A DNA stretch of 37,494 nucleotides, taken from positions 1 to 37,494 of the forward strand of contig CADBBQ010000007.1 in assembly GCA_902793005.1 (NCBI GenBank). The letters are read 5' to 3'. Of this stretch, positions 9,201-17,417 are shown in pieces. Numbering within the stretch: position 1 is the stretch's first letter; the number at the start of each line of letters is the position of its first letter. This DNA comes from an uncultured Pseudomonadota bacterium (GTDB taxonomy: Bacteria > Pseudomonadota > Alphaproteobacteria > Rs-D84). The translations under genes were made by a program, and so were the position numbers. The notes below the pieces were generated by a model that worked only from the letters and a program-made list of their open reading frames with translations, was not told where the DNA came from and ran no database searches.

Positions 9201-9688
9201 TCATTTTGATTACTTAAAACCGCCATACCAATCGGCCCCAAATGTGCACCCGACAAACAAATTAAATTTTGCGACAAAGGCTCTAAATCATCAAATGTAA
9301 TATAGGGCCCCAAATGATGATTATCCGGTCGCATATACATAATGCGTGTCAGTTCGCATAAATTCAAATAACCATCGTGATTTTGTGCCAATAACACTAA
9401 CCTGGATAACGAAGATTCGCGTAAAACCTTTGGGTCGGCATTATGTTGGTTCAAAGATATTTCGATACCGATAATCGGTTGCAATTTATTGGCGGGCATA
9501 ACATCGGACAATTCTGCACATCCCGACATCATATTTGTATCCGTCAGCGCGCACGCCGTCATACCATCTGCGATACACAATTCCGGTATTCCAACCAAAA
9601 TCCCGGCCTTTTTATTTGCCGCAATGGACAAAGTGCTGGCACCAACCGATATTTTTGAATGCACGTGAAGATGAACAAAACCCGCCAT
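6254..9688 (-). CDS. dnaE: DNA polymerase III alpha subunit DnaE
   Basis: 1144 residues, close to the 1160 of E. coli DnaE. It is the replicative polymerase subunit. The N-terminal PHP domain starts with FVHLHVHSK. Its second motif is TDTN rather than the TDH of active PHP proofreaders, so a separate epsilon exonuclease is probably needed. The palm carries the catalytic aspartates in PDFDVDFE (residues 408-415), followed by ITFGSLQARGAIRDIGRVYG. Other marks are LGQHACGVVI, FDFLGLETL and the helix-hairpin-helix region around AALAAIKGVG-like residues. An OB fold near residues 990-1060 reads VRIAANVGSFSRRRTKTGKE. It lies 27 bases after secA and overlaps rsmH by four bases. AAGGA precedes the ATG. 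Confidence 0.97.
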   Translation of the reverse strand: MAGFVHLHVHSKISVGASTLSIAANKKAGILVGIPELCIADGMTACALTDTNMMSGCAELSDVMPANKLQPIIGIEISLNQHNADPKVLRESSLSRLVLLAQNHDGYLNLCELTRIMYMRPDNHHLGPYITFDDLEPLSQNLICLSGAHLGPIGMAVLSNQNDTAEMYAKRLQTMFGDRFYIEIQRHGLEDEIKTEPEFLRIAESLNIPIVATNDVCFAAPENYEAADALGCVLGQTKVIDPNRPRKSSEQYFKSTAEMSELFSDLPEAIENTEIIASRCGFLVNVHEKPLLPKFGDDFEAECQMLRDNTMQGLAARIAEHNITDTKPYYDQAEFELNVIIGMGFPGYFLIVADYIQWCRNNDILTGPGRGSGAGSIVAWCLGITHVDPLKYGLLFERFLNPDRISMPDFDVDFEPTGIERVLAYICDKYGHDSVCRIITFGSLQARGAIRDIGRVYGIPYSKSDRLSKLIPADAKKLKDAVDSSPEMQAVLAADADMDKVVKIAEELEGSIRNLGQHACGVVIGDRPTTKIAPVYRDPSNPLPSSQYDGHYLEATGLIKFDFLGLETLVVLKYAVKLIQQTRGINVDLDKIPTDDDVTMKLWQRGLTEGIFQFDAPFVKQTLRKMQPTNFLEISALNALNRPGPIAFIPQFIARMHGEEKIEYVHPKAEPILKESYGIIVYQEQVMLLTRALANFTRGESDTVRKAMGKKKLDLLAKLEVKFLKGCEEQGTLDNATAKDLWEKFKEFAKYAFNKSHAIAYSIVANQCAYLKAHYTPEFIAAAMSSNLNDTDQLALFVDDAKSNFGIQIVAPDINESESLFTVKNGKIIYALAAIKGVGTAATDAIIAERRANGKFKNLTDFAKRCAPIINKRILEAFAKVGVLDSLEKNRAAIFMNADMILSYASKSKDSGNLLSLFANTTQDDVVEDRLHSNLPKTEPWTFAQRLENELSALGFYISAHPLDQYKNLIAREKLVTSTTLESAGDRKPVRIAANVGSFSRRRTKTGKEMITIAATDSFGNIDAVAFGDASLQFANILSKESLVLISGKSSCRDDRVSVFVDSITPLSEWVAKIAKKITLDVWNGSVLPDLKKTLSALPAGSTRVVLNLHGADKIATMALPGGVELGQNTASDLAALGVKVQIE

Positions 9689-9715
9689 TTCCTTACCTTT
9701 ATTTGTACAGGTGTC

Positions 9716-12319
9716 CTAGTGCAATTTACCGTGACAGTTTTTGTACTTTAATCCCGAACCACACGGGCAGGGCGCATTACGATGAATATTTGCATCACCG
9801 TTCAACGCCGCATCGTGCGCCGCGCGTTCTGCGTCTGTTTTATTCACATCTTCGCGTGTCAATTCCATACGGCAAATATATGACACCGACATCAATTTGA
9901 AATTATTGACCGTATTGCGGAATAAATCCAACGCCTCGCGCTTGTATTCATACAGCGGATTTTTCTGGGCGTATCCACGCAGACCAATTGACATTTGCAA
10001 ATAATCCATTTGTTGCAAATGCCGCTTCCATACCGTATCCAACGCACCCAGCATCATTTGACGCGTTGCCATTTGCATCAATTCGATACCGTATTTTTCG
10101 GCCTGTTGATTATATCTGCGAATTGCCAAGTTATATAAAGATTCATATGCTTTGCGTTCCGTGATATCTTCATCCCGTTTCCAATTTTCAATATCCGTAA
10201 TATCCAATGCAAAAATACGCAGCATTGCATCGTGAATACCGTTTGTGTTCCAATCCATCGGATGAGATTTTTCCGGGATATTATTTTCGCAAATCATTTC
10301 AACAACATCACCAATCAATTCGCGTGCCAAAGGCGCCAAATCTTTGGACGTCATCAAATCATTGCGTTGTTTATAAATAACACCGCGTTGTTCGTTCATA
10401 ACATCGTCGTATTTCAACAATTCTTTACGAGCCTCGAAATATCTGGCCTCGACGCGTTTTTGTGCCTTTTCCAACGCCTTGGTAATCCACGGATGGGTAA
10501 TAGCCTCGCCGGTTTTTAATCCCAACGTGGTCAGCATTCCATCCAACCGTGCGGCACCAAATATACGCATCAAATCATCGTCCAATGCCAAAAAGAACTT
10601 GGAATCACCCGGGTCACCTTGCCGCCCCGCGCGCCCACGTAATTGATTATCAATTCTGCGTGATTCGTGGCGTTCGGTTCCAATAACATACAAACCACCC
10701 GCATCCAAAACCAACTTTTTATTTTTCTCGATTTCGTTGTAAATTTCCTGTTTGCGTGCCTCGAAATCAGGGGCCGTCGCATCCAATGTTGCAATCAATT
10801 CTTCGGCATTTCCACCCAGTTTAATATCTGTTCCACGTCCCGCCATATTTGTTGCGATTGTGACCGCCCCGGGGGCACCCGCCTGGGCAACGATTTTTGC
10901 CTCGGACTCGTGCTGTTTTGCATTTAACACCGCCGGCGTAATGTGCAGTTTTTCACGAACCAATGCCGCCAGTTCTTCGGATTTTTCAATTGACACCGTC
11001 CCAACCAACACCGGTTGCTGGCGTTTAACGCAATCGTCAATCTGTTTCAAAATCGCATCGTATTTTTCAGTCTTGTTGCGATAAATTTCATCGTGATGGT
11101 CAACACGCGCCACCGGACGATTTGTTGGAATTGACACCACACGCAATTTATAAATTTCTTCAAATTCGGCGGCCTCGGTCATAGCGGTCCCCGTCATACC
11201 GGCCAATGTTTCATATAACCGGAATAAATTTTGATAAGAAATACTGGATACCGTTTGATTTTCCGGTTGCACCGCAACGTGTTCTTTGGCCTCAATCGCC
11301 TGGTGCAGGCCGCGACCAAAACGGCGTCCCGTCATCACACGACCGGTAAATTCATCAACGATTAAAACCTCGCCACCCCGCACAACATAGTTTACATTTT
11401 TCTGGTACAAGTGATGCGCCAACAATGCCTGTTGAATATGCATAACCAATTGAGCATTTTCCGCCGCATACAAATTGTCCCCCACCAGCAAACCGGCATC
11501 TTTTAATAAACGCGTTGCGGTATCAACGCCGGTTTCGGTCAATGTCACGTGTCTATCTTTTTCATCTTTTTTGAAATCAGACGCACCAAACTGTGCCACA
11601 ACCGCATCAACACTATTGTATAAATCACTGACATCTTCGGACGGGCCCGATATAATCAACGGGGTGCGAGCCTCGTCAATTAAAATACTGTCAACCTCGT
11701 CAACAATGGCATAGAACAAAGGACGCAAAACCTGTTGTTCTTTGAAAAATTTCATATTATCGCGCAGATAATCAAAACCCAATTCAGAATTCGTCACATA
11801 TGTAATATCACAATTATACGCCGCGCGACGTTCTTCGTCCGACATATCGTGTTGAATAATACCAACAGACAATCCCAAAAATTTATAAACTTGGCCCATC
11901 CATTGTGCATCACGCGATGCCAAATAATCGTTCACGGTAATCAAATGTGCGCCTTTGCCGTATAAAGCCTTTAAATACAGTGCCAATGTTGCAACCAATG
12001 TTTTTCCTTCGCCAGTTTTCATTTCAGCGATTTGACCATTTGCCAACACCATACCGCCAATCAATTGCACATTAAAATGACGCAAGCCAATGGCGCGTTT
12101 TGCACCCTCGCGCACGACGGCAAACGCATCTGGCAATATAGATTTTTCTTTTTCGCCATTTGCCAATCGTTGCTTTAATATTTCTGTTTGTGCCCGTAAT
12201 TCATCGTCAGACATTTGGACATATTTCGGTTCCAAATCATTAATCATCGACACCGTTTTATCATAAGATTTTACAATTCTGTCATTTGCAGAACCCAACA
12301 ACAACTTTATAATATTCAT
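9716..12319 (-). CDS. secA: Preprotein translocase ATPase SecA
   Basis: 867 residues (E. coli SecA has 901). It is the motor that pushes unfolded preproteins through SecYEG. Nucleotide-binding domain 1 has Walker A KTGEGKT at residues 101-107 and the DEAD-type Walker B in VDEVDSILIDEARTPLI. The second motor domain shows TNMAGRGTDIKLGG and QLRGRAGRQGDPG. The C-terminal Cys-rich zinc site PCPCGSGLKYKNCHG, which binds SecB and lipid, is complete. AAGG lies nine bases before the ATG. The product is relevant to its surroundings, because at least six proteins in this window carry Sec-type signal peptides. It is the first gene of the secA-dnaE-rsmH block. Confidence 0.98.
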   Translation of the reverse strand: MNIIKLLLGSANDRIVKSYDKTVSMINDLEPKYVQMSDDELRAQTEILKQRLANGEKEKSILPDAFAVVREGAKRAIGLRHFNVQLIGGMVLANGQIAEMKTGEGKTLVATLALYLKALYGKGAHLITVNDYLASRDAQWMGQVYKFLGLSVGIIQHDMSDEERRAAYNCDITYVTNSELGFDYLRDNMKFFKEQQVLRPLFYAIVDEVDSILIDEARTPLIISGPSEDVSDLYNSVDAVVAQFGASDFKKDEKDRHVTLTETGVDTATRLLKDAGLLVGDNLYAAENAQLVMHIQQALLAHHLYQKNVNYVVRGGEVLIVDEFTGRVMTGRRFGRGLHQAIEAKEHVAVQPENQTVSSISYQNLFRLYETLAGMTGTAMTEAAEFEEIYKLRVVSIPTNRPVARVDHHDEIYRNKTEKYDAILKQIDDCVKRQQPVLVGTVSIEKSEELAALVREKLHITPAVLNAKQHESEAKIVAQAGAPGAVTIATNMAGRGTDIKLGGNAEELIATLDATAPDFEARKQEIYNEIEKNKKLVLDAGGLYVIGTERHESRRIDNQLRGRAGRQGDPGDSKFFLALDDDLMRIFGAARLDGMLTTLGLKTGEAITHPWITKALEKAQKRVEARYFEARKELLKYDDVMNEQRGVIYKQRNDLMTSKDLAPLARELIGDVVEMICENNIPEKSHPMDWNTNGIHDAMLRIFALDITDIENWKRDEDITERKAYESLYNLAIRRYNQQAEKYGIELMQMATRQMMLGALDTVWKRHLQQMDYLQMSIGLRGYAQKNPLYEYKREALDLFRNTVNNFKLMSVSYICRMELTREDVNKTDAERAAHDAALNGDANIHRNAPCPCGSGLKYKNCHGKLH

Positions 12320-12346
12320 ACTCTTTTACCTTTTTTTATCACCGTA

Positions 12347-12375
12347 TTTATAGCAATTTTATATTTTGCGGTCAA
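12347..12375 (-). promoter_or_regulatory. secA promoter
   Basis: On the minus strand TTGACC (12375-12370) is followed after exactly 17 bases by TATAAA (12352-12347). The start of transcription would be near 12340, about 20 bases before the secA ATG. Its -35 box shares two bases with the -35 of the divergent plus-strand promoter at 12366-12393. Confidence 0.68.
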
Positions 12376-12393
12376 GCCACTTTATGATATAAT
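12366..12393 (+). promoter_or_regulatory. Divergent extended -10 promoter for the 74-residue protein
   Basis: TTGCGG (12366-12371) is followed after 16 bases by TATAAT (12388-12393), preceded by TG at 12385-12386, which makes an extended -10 element. It points away from secA toward the small gene at 12455. Confidence 0.6.
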
Positions 12394-12454
12394 CTAATCT
12401 GTCAAACAAACAAGTGTTCAAAGCATTATTTTTTATTATCAAAGGGGGATTTTT

Positions 12455-12679
12455 ATGCACGATCAATCAGTTACACAATTAAAAACAACCGAAATATCCA
12501 GCGACGTTTACACAATCGCCCCAACACAGATGGAATATATTGCAAAATTAATTGGCGACACCGTTGCAGATAATATGAATATGCGTGCATTTGCGCCGAA
12601 AATTCGCACAATTGCAATGCGTGCATTACAGACGGCACTGCAATCGGCACGCCATATGGGCGAGGGGAATCATAAATAA
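12455..12679 (+). CDS. Small soluble protein of unknown function (74 residues)
   Basis: A strong AGGGGG ribosome site stands seven bases before the ATG, and a good promoter lies about 60 bases upstream, so this short frame is probably a real gene. The protein has no signal peptide. Its first ~25 residues are polar (MHDQSVTQLKTTEISS). The rest is predicted helical, with repeated Ala/Met/Ile spacing (TIAMRALQTALQSARHMGEG), as in small helical bundle or DNA/RNA-associated proteins. It ends 47 bases before rnpB, which has its own promoter. I do not recognise the family. Confidence 0.68.
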   Translation: MHDQSVTQLKTTEISSDVYTIAPTQMEYIAKLIGDTVADNMNMRAFAPKIRTIAMRALQTALQSARHMGEGNHK

Positions 12680-12683
12680 ATTG

Positions 12684-12711
12684 TTGATTTTTTGATATAA
12701 TAACATATAAT
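12684..12711 (+). promoter_or_regulatory. Promoter of rnpB
   Basis: TTGATT (12684-12689) is followed after 16 bases by TATAAT (12706-12711), so transcription would start near 12718, just before the 5' strand of RNase P helix P1. A second TATAAT at 12696-12701 with TG before it is an alternative, but it lacks a good -35. Confidence 0.6.
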
Positions 12712-12725
12712 TATTCCGTTTTTTT

Positions 12726-13068
12726 CAGGCAGACGAAGCATAGCTGTTTTGATATAATGTCATAATGGAGGAAAGTCCGGACTGCATTGGGACGCATAGC
12801 GGCTAACGGCCGCGCGGAGTAATCCGACGATTAGAGCTACAGAGACGAGCTGATTCAATTCAGAGTGAAACGAGCAATCTCTATGTGCAGCAACCCCGAA
12901 AAGGTTTTCCGTCCGGTCCCAGGACTATGGTTAACGGGTAGGGGGCTTGACACTTTGCGGCAACGCATTGTGCAGACTAATTATGCTTGTCACCATTAAA
13001 TGTCTGCGTTGACCCGGCGCAACCGCATCATATGGCGATACAGAATCCGGCTTATATGTCTGAACCTG
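12726..13068 (+). ncRNA. rnpB: RNase P RNA (catalytic RNA, bacterial class A)
   Basis: This RNA cleaves the 5' leader from tRNA precursors. The ends pair to form helix P1: CAGGCAGAC at 12726-12734 with GTCTGAACCTG at 13058-13068. The conserved regions appear in order. GGAGGAAAGTCCGGACT (from 12766) is the 5' strand of P4 (CR-I), ACAGAGA near 12840 is CR-II, and GAGTGAAACGAGCAATCTC follows. Near the 3' end ACAGAATCCGGCTTAT is CR-V, the 3' strand of P4. The stretch 12735-12765, where P2/P3 should lie, is AT-rich and I could not resolve its pairing. The length of about 343 bases is normal for the class. The ends are set by P1 and could shift by a few bases. Confidence 0.95.
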
Positions 13069-13084
13069 GGGAAACAGATGGGTA

Positions 13085-13110
13085 AAACGCACCGTTTGGT
13101 GCGTTTTTTT
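13085..13110. terminator. Bidirectional terminator between rnpB and the 1404-residue gene
   Basis: AACGCACC pairs with GGTGCGTT over the loop GTTT and is followed by a run of T; the left side has an A-run. It ends rnpB on the plus strand and can also serve the convergent minus-strand gene whose stop codon is at 13109-13111. Confidence 0.85.
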
Positions 13111-16100
13111 ATTCCGTAACACACGTCACATCATCACATACATAATAATTTGTATTGTTATACTGTGTTTTGAATTTATTACCACTGGTTGCAGTTGAAA
13201 TTTGACCGGTGGATGACACGCGCATAGGCGACGCAAAGGTTGACATTTTTGCATAAAAATCCGGACGCCCATTGGCATTACCCGCATAGTTAAACCGCAG
13301 TGACGGCGACGGCACCAACGATGACAGTGCACCCGTTGACGGAATCGATTTTAATCTGATTTCGTGCACGCCAACGTGCAACACGCGTCCACAATCAGCG
13401 GCCTCGTCGTGATAACGGGCGTCCTCGACCGATGAAGTGGTTAATCCACCTGTGCACGATGAACAAGATGCCGCACCGCCAGTACTGTATTTATTTACCG
13501 CACATATCACGGGTGTTGCCTCACCACCGGCACAAGAATATCCCGCCGGACACGATACGCATTCCCCATCGTCCAAATATTGTCCCGCCGAACAGCCCGA
13601 TGTCCGCCATACGGCATACAACGAAATTGTTGCACCGGACGTAGTGGTTAAATTTTGAACGGTATCACTTTCCAAATAACCGTCCCCACTGCCGTCTGTT
13701 GCGGTATTCCAACCATCAAATGTTGCATTGGTTTTTGCCAATGTTCCCTTGGCCGCCAATGTGCAATCTTGATCATATATGCACGTCACAGATGTTGGAT
13801 TTGCCGCGCCCGAACCACCATTGGCGCCAAATGTTATCGTATATGAAATTGGTGTACAGGTCGGCCGCGATGTATTTCCACCCGACAAAGTATATCCATC
13901 ATTACAACTGGCCGAATATGTTACCTGGCCAAGTGTCCCGATTGTGACATCACACGTTCCGTGGGTAATTTCACAATCTTGGGCCCACGCGGCAAACCAT
14001 TCGGTATCACTGGTTAATGTTTCTGTACAGTTTGTCCCGGCACAACCATCCATAGTGGTCAAATTGGTTTTCATTTTAAATCCGGTTGTGGATGATGTAT
14101 TACTGGTGACATCATTTAAATCCGATGTATAATATCCACGGAATTTATATCCGGTGCGCGTCATACCGGGAACCGTTGTAATAGAAGTGCCACTGGGTTG
14201 TCCATTAGTATTTGACGCCCAACGATTGCCATATATTTCAAACAACGAACGGGTATTAGATGTTTCTTTGTTGTCTGTCAAAGTTAACATATATTGTCCA
14301 ACGCCACACGTATAACTGACAGATGTCCCGCCGGCGGTGCCCGTATATGTTCCAGATGTGTTGTATCCCGTATTACACGTCACAACGCATCGCGGTGCAT
14401 TATTCGACGGTGTTGTAATTGTGCCCGTTCCATTTGTGACCGAACAGGTCGGCGTTGCCCAAACCGCATACAAAAGAGTGTCTGACGTAAATGTTCCACT
14501 GTTTGTATATGTTGCCGTGGTTGCATTTGGATCTGTGGACCAACCTAAAAAGATTTTGTTTCCGTTTGTTATATTGCACGGATTTTGAGCATTGTTATTC
14601 CAGGTTTGCAAAGCGCAACTTTCACCAACGTTACAAGTTGTGCTTAATGCGTGCGAACCACTGCCACCATTTGCATCATAAGAAACCGTCACAGAATCCA
14701 CCACACAAACACCGTTTTCCAAGTGATACCCACTAGCGCACTCATACAACGCGCGCAATGTTATTGATGGTGTACTGTCTGCCTGAAATCCGTATATAAG
14801 CAAACTGTTATAATACCCTTGTGTTTTAGATAAACTATTACATTTAGAAAAACTCGCTGCAATATTTTCTGACCCATCACTATTAAACCAGCCTTCATTG
14901 TGTGGATAGGCATAGGTGCCCGTAACAGAATACAAACCCGCATAATAACCATTGGTCGGGGCATTAGGAAACACAATACTGCTCATCGCATTCGTGTCAT
15001 TGCGACAATCATTAACGGTTGGATATATATCACAGTTTGCTGAATTGTAATGAGTGTTATCGATATACATCCAAAATTCTGTTGTTGCACCATTGTTATT
15101 ATTACCACCATTAGTGGTATTATCGATAGCGAACTTATAACAAATACTTTGATTACACGATTCCGAGGAATCTGTCAAAGTGGCGCTGCTGGGATTTCCC
15201 GCAGTACCTATTTTAACTTGTTGGGTATTATTATTATGCGCATACCCGTGTGCGCACGTGTACTGACACTGCGGGGCATTATTAACAGGTGTTAATGTCG
15301 TCGGACTCCCACTAAGAATATTTTGAACAACGGATGGCATATAATCGCAATAAGTATCCTTCCACACGGCATACAGTGTTTGCGAACCGGAAAAGGTTCC
15401 GCTGGTTGTATAATTTGGTTCTGTTGCATTTGAACTGGTTGCCCAACCAACAAATATCTTGGTTCCTTTCGTTATATTACACGAACTGGAATCCCATTCC
15501 GGTAAAGCACAGGCTGATCCTGTACCACAACTAACACTGCCGGCGGTTGTACCGGTTGCACCACCACAAGTGCCGCTTCCGCCATTTTTATTTAATGTAA
15601 TCGTCGTCGAACTTGCCGACCATTGTGCCTGAATATGTGTTGATGTGCCCGATGTGACCCCGGTGTATGTGCTGATGCATCCCCCAGATACCGTCGAACC
15701 GGCGGCCTTGATTGTGCCGTTATTTAATTTCCATCCATTAAACGTATATCCGCTGCGTGATGGGGCGGCCGGTAAAACCAGATTTCCACCATATGTACAC
15801 GAACCATTTGTAACAGTGTCGCCACCATTTTCGTCCCAATTCAATGTAATCGAATTTCCTGTCCAATGTGCGTAATATGTTGTGTCAACCGCATTTATTC
15901 CCAAATGCACCAAATTAACCTGGGTGCCACCGGTACTGGACGTCCACCAACCATTAAATGTATATCCGTCCCGTGTCGGCGTGGCATTATTTACCTGGTT
16001 AACAGACGCGTTCATTCCCAAATTATATTTTTTCACCTGAACAGACGGTGTGCCACCATTTCCATTTAACGTCAAATAAACATAAGGCCACGCATCCAAG

Positions 16101-17323
16101 TATCCCGGTGACGACGGATTTGTTGACACATATTCTGTATTTGCGGGTGTTGTTGCCGGATGAATTGCTGTATAAACATATTGTCCGGTTGGGTTATACA
16201 CCATACGACCAAACGATTCAAAAAATCCGTGCGGGGTTGAATTTACGGTATTATTTGCAACCATCGACTGGGAATAATGTTTATATATGCGTGACATCCC
16301 ACTTGTCATCGCTTGCGTATTATTGTTATATCCAAAATGATTTCGACGTATTATCGGGTTAATACACACCCCGGTTGTTGTATCAAACCATCCGCCGGCC
16401 TCGCATATGCATCGACCGGTTTCACGATTTACCGCAACACCCTCGACCTCTTTCACAGGACACTCGACCGGCAAACCTTCGGAATTAACATAACCGCCGC
16501 CGCTTTCAAAATTCAATATTTCGTTTACATAAGTACGCCAGGTTTGAATATCTGTTATACACCCCAGGGTTGACGGGTCATAAAACAAACAACACCGCCA
16601 TTCGTCGCCGATTAAATAATTTTGTTGACCCGTGGGGCACGGTTCACGATTGTCGGTTAAATCAATACACACATTCTGGCATTCCGAAACAACCCCATCG
16701 GCGCACTGGTCAGCGGCATCGGGATTAAATGTCAATGCCGGATTTTTACACGTACAATCGCACGTCCCGGGAACACCGGTCACAACATCATCTAATCCGA
16801 TATCTTTCATTTTTGATATAACGGCCGAACAAGTGTTTTTTGATTGGAACATCGCCAACGATATAGCATCTTTGTTTAAATAATTAAAGAAATGCCCAAT
16901 ATTTCCGGTTTCCAATTTTTCATTCCAAAGATCACAAAATCTTGAAGAACGCAAATAAAAGACCTCGCACTGTCCCGTGGTTGTATTCAAAACCCCCGAA
17001 GGACATCTGCATTGGTGTGTTGTTGCATTCGGAATTGAACCCTCGGGACAACAGTGTGGATTCCCGTCGCTGTCAATATACAGGGCCGGTTCACTATATC
17101 CGCAACCCAATTTATCAAAATAGTTACCAAAATTGGATTCATTTATACATAAAATCTCGTCTTTGTCGGTAACATAGTAATGCCAACAGCATTGTTTCCC
17201 ATCCCACATCCATCCATTGGCCAAACAGTCCGATTGTTCATCTGCGAACGACACAGAAACGCCCGCAAATACCAATATTACGGCCATAAAAAAACTGGTA
17301 AAAATCCGTGATAAAACTCTCAA
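13109..17323 (-). CDS. Giant secreted Cys-rich protein with InlB/Listeria-Bacteroides-type repeats
   Basis: 1404 residues, starting at a TTG (17323). The TTG is preferred because it gives a full signal peptide, MRVLSRIFTSFFMAVILVFA ending in SFA, with GGGAAGG just upstream. The next ATG would lose the positive charges. The N-terminal ~400 residues are Cys-rich with PNATTHQC and TTTGQC motifs. Between about residues 430 and 1240 lie at least six beta-grasp repeats of the Flg_new/InlB B type, recognised by 'FNGWWTSSTGGT', 'FNGWKLNNG', 'FVGWATSS', 'FLGWSTDP', 'FRGYYTSDLND' and 'FDGWNTATDGSGDG', each ending near LYAVW. A GCC2/GCC3-like Cys segment (CSAGQYLDDGECVSCPAGYSC) follows. No LPxTG anchor or membrane segment is seen at the C-terminus. 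It is probably a surface or adhesion protein. It follows tolA but has its own promoter. Confidence 0.85.
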   Translation of the reverse strand: MRVLSRIFTSFFMAVILVFAGVSVSFADEQSDCLANGWMWDGKQCCWHYYVTDKDEILCINESNFGNYFDKLGCGYSEPALYIDSDGNPHCCPEGSIPNATTHQCRCPSGVLNTTTGQCEVFYLRSSRFCDLWNEKLETGNIGHFFNYLNKDAISLAMFQSKNTCSAVISKMKDIGLDDVVTGVPGTCDCTCKNPALTFNPDAADQCADGVVSECQNVCIDLTDNREPCPTGQQNYLIGDEWRCCLFYDPSTLGCITDIQTWRTYVNEILNFESGGGYVNSEGLPVECPVKEVEGVAVNRETGRCICEAGGWFDTTTGVCINPIIRRNHFGYNNNTQAMTSGMSRIYKHYSQSMVANNTVNSTPHGFFESFGRMVYNPTGQYVYTAIHPATTPANTEYVSTNPSSPGYLDAWPYVYLTLNGNGGTPSVQVKKYNLGMNASVNQVNNATPTRDGYTFNGWWTSSTGGTQVNLVHLGINAVDTTYYAHWTGNSITLNWDENGGDTVTNGSCTYGGNLVLPAAPSRSGYTFNGWKLNNGTIKAAGSTVSGGCISTYTGVTSGTSTHIQAQWSASSTTITLNKNGGSGTCGGATGTTAGSVSCGTGSACALPEWDSSSCNITKGTKIFVGWATSSNATEPNYTTSGTFSGSQTLYAVWKDTYCDYMPSVVQNILSGSPTTLTPVNNAPQCQYTCAHGYAHNNNTQQVKIGTAGNPSSATLTDSSESCNQSICYKFAIDNTTNGGNNNNGATTEFWMYIDNTHYNSANCDIYPTVNDCRNDTNAMSSIVFPNAPTNGYYAGLYSVTGTYAYPHNEGWFNSDGSENIAASFSKCNSLSKTQGYYNSLLIYGFQADSTPSITLRALYECASGYHLENGVCVVDSVTVSYDANGGSGSHALSTTCNVGESCALQTWNNNAQNPCNITNGNKIFLGWSTDPNATTATYTNSGTFTSDTLLYAVWATPTCSVTNGTGTITTPSNNAPRCVVTCNTGYNTSGTYTGTAGGTSVSYTCGVGQYMLTLTDNKETSNTRSLFEIYGNRWASNTNGQPSGTSITTVPGMTRTGYKFRGYYTSDLNDVTSNTSSTTGFKMKTNLTTMDGCAGTNCTETLTSDTEWFAAWAQDCEITHGTCDVTIGTLGQVTYSASCNDGYTLSGGNTSRPTCTPISYTITFGANGGSGAANPTSVTCIYDQDCTLAAKGTLAKTNATFDGWNTATDGSGDGYLESDTVQNLTTTSGATISLYAVWRTSGCSAGQYLDDGECVSCPAGYSCAGGEATPVICAVNKYSTGGAASCSSCTGGLTTSSVEDARYHDEAADCGRVLHVGVHEIRLKSIPSTGALSSLVPSPSLRFNYAGNANGRPDFYAKMSTFASPMRVSSTGQISTATSGNKFKTQYNNTNYYVCDDVTCVTE

Positions 17324-17343
17324 TTCCTTCCCTGTATAACCAC

Positions 17344-17373
17344 AGCATAGAACATTTATCTGTATTTAAGCAA
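17344..17373 (-). promoter_or_regulatory. Promoter of the 1404-residue secreted protein gene
   Basis: On the minus strand TTGCTT (17373-17368) is followed after 18 bases by TATGCT (17349-17344), in the AT-rich 94-base gap after tolA. Transcription would start near 17337, just ahead of the ribosome site. Confidence 0.42.
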
Positions 17374-17417
17374 ATAAAAAATATTAAAAAAATCACGAAA
17401 AAAATTTGACACCAAAT

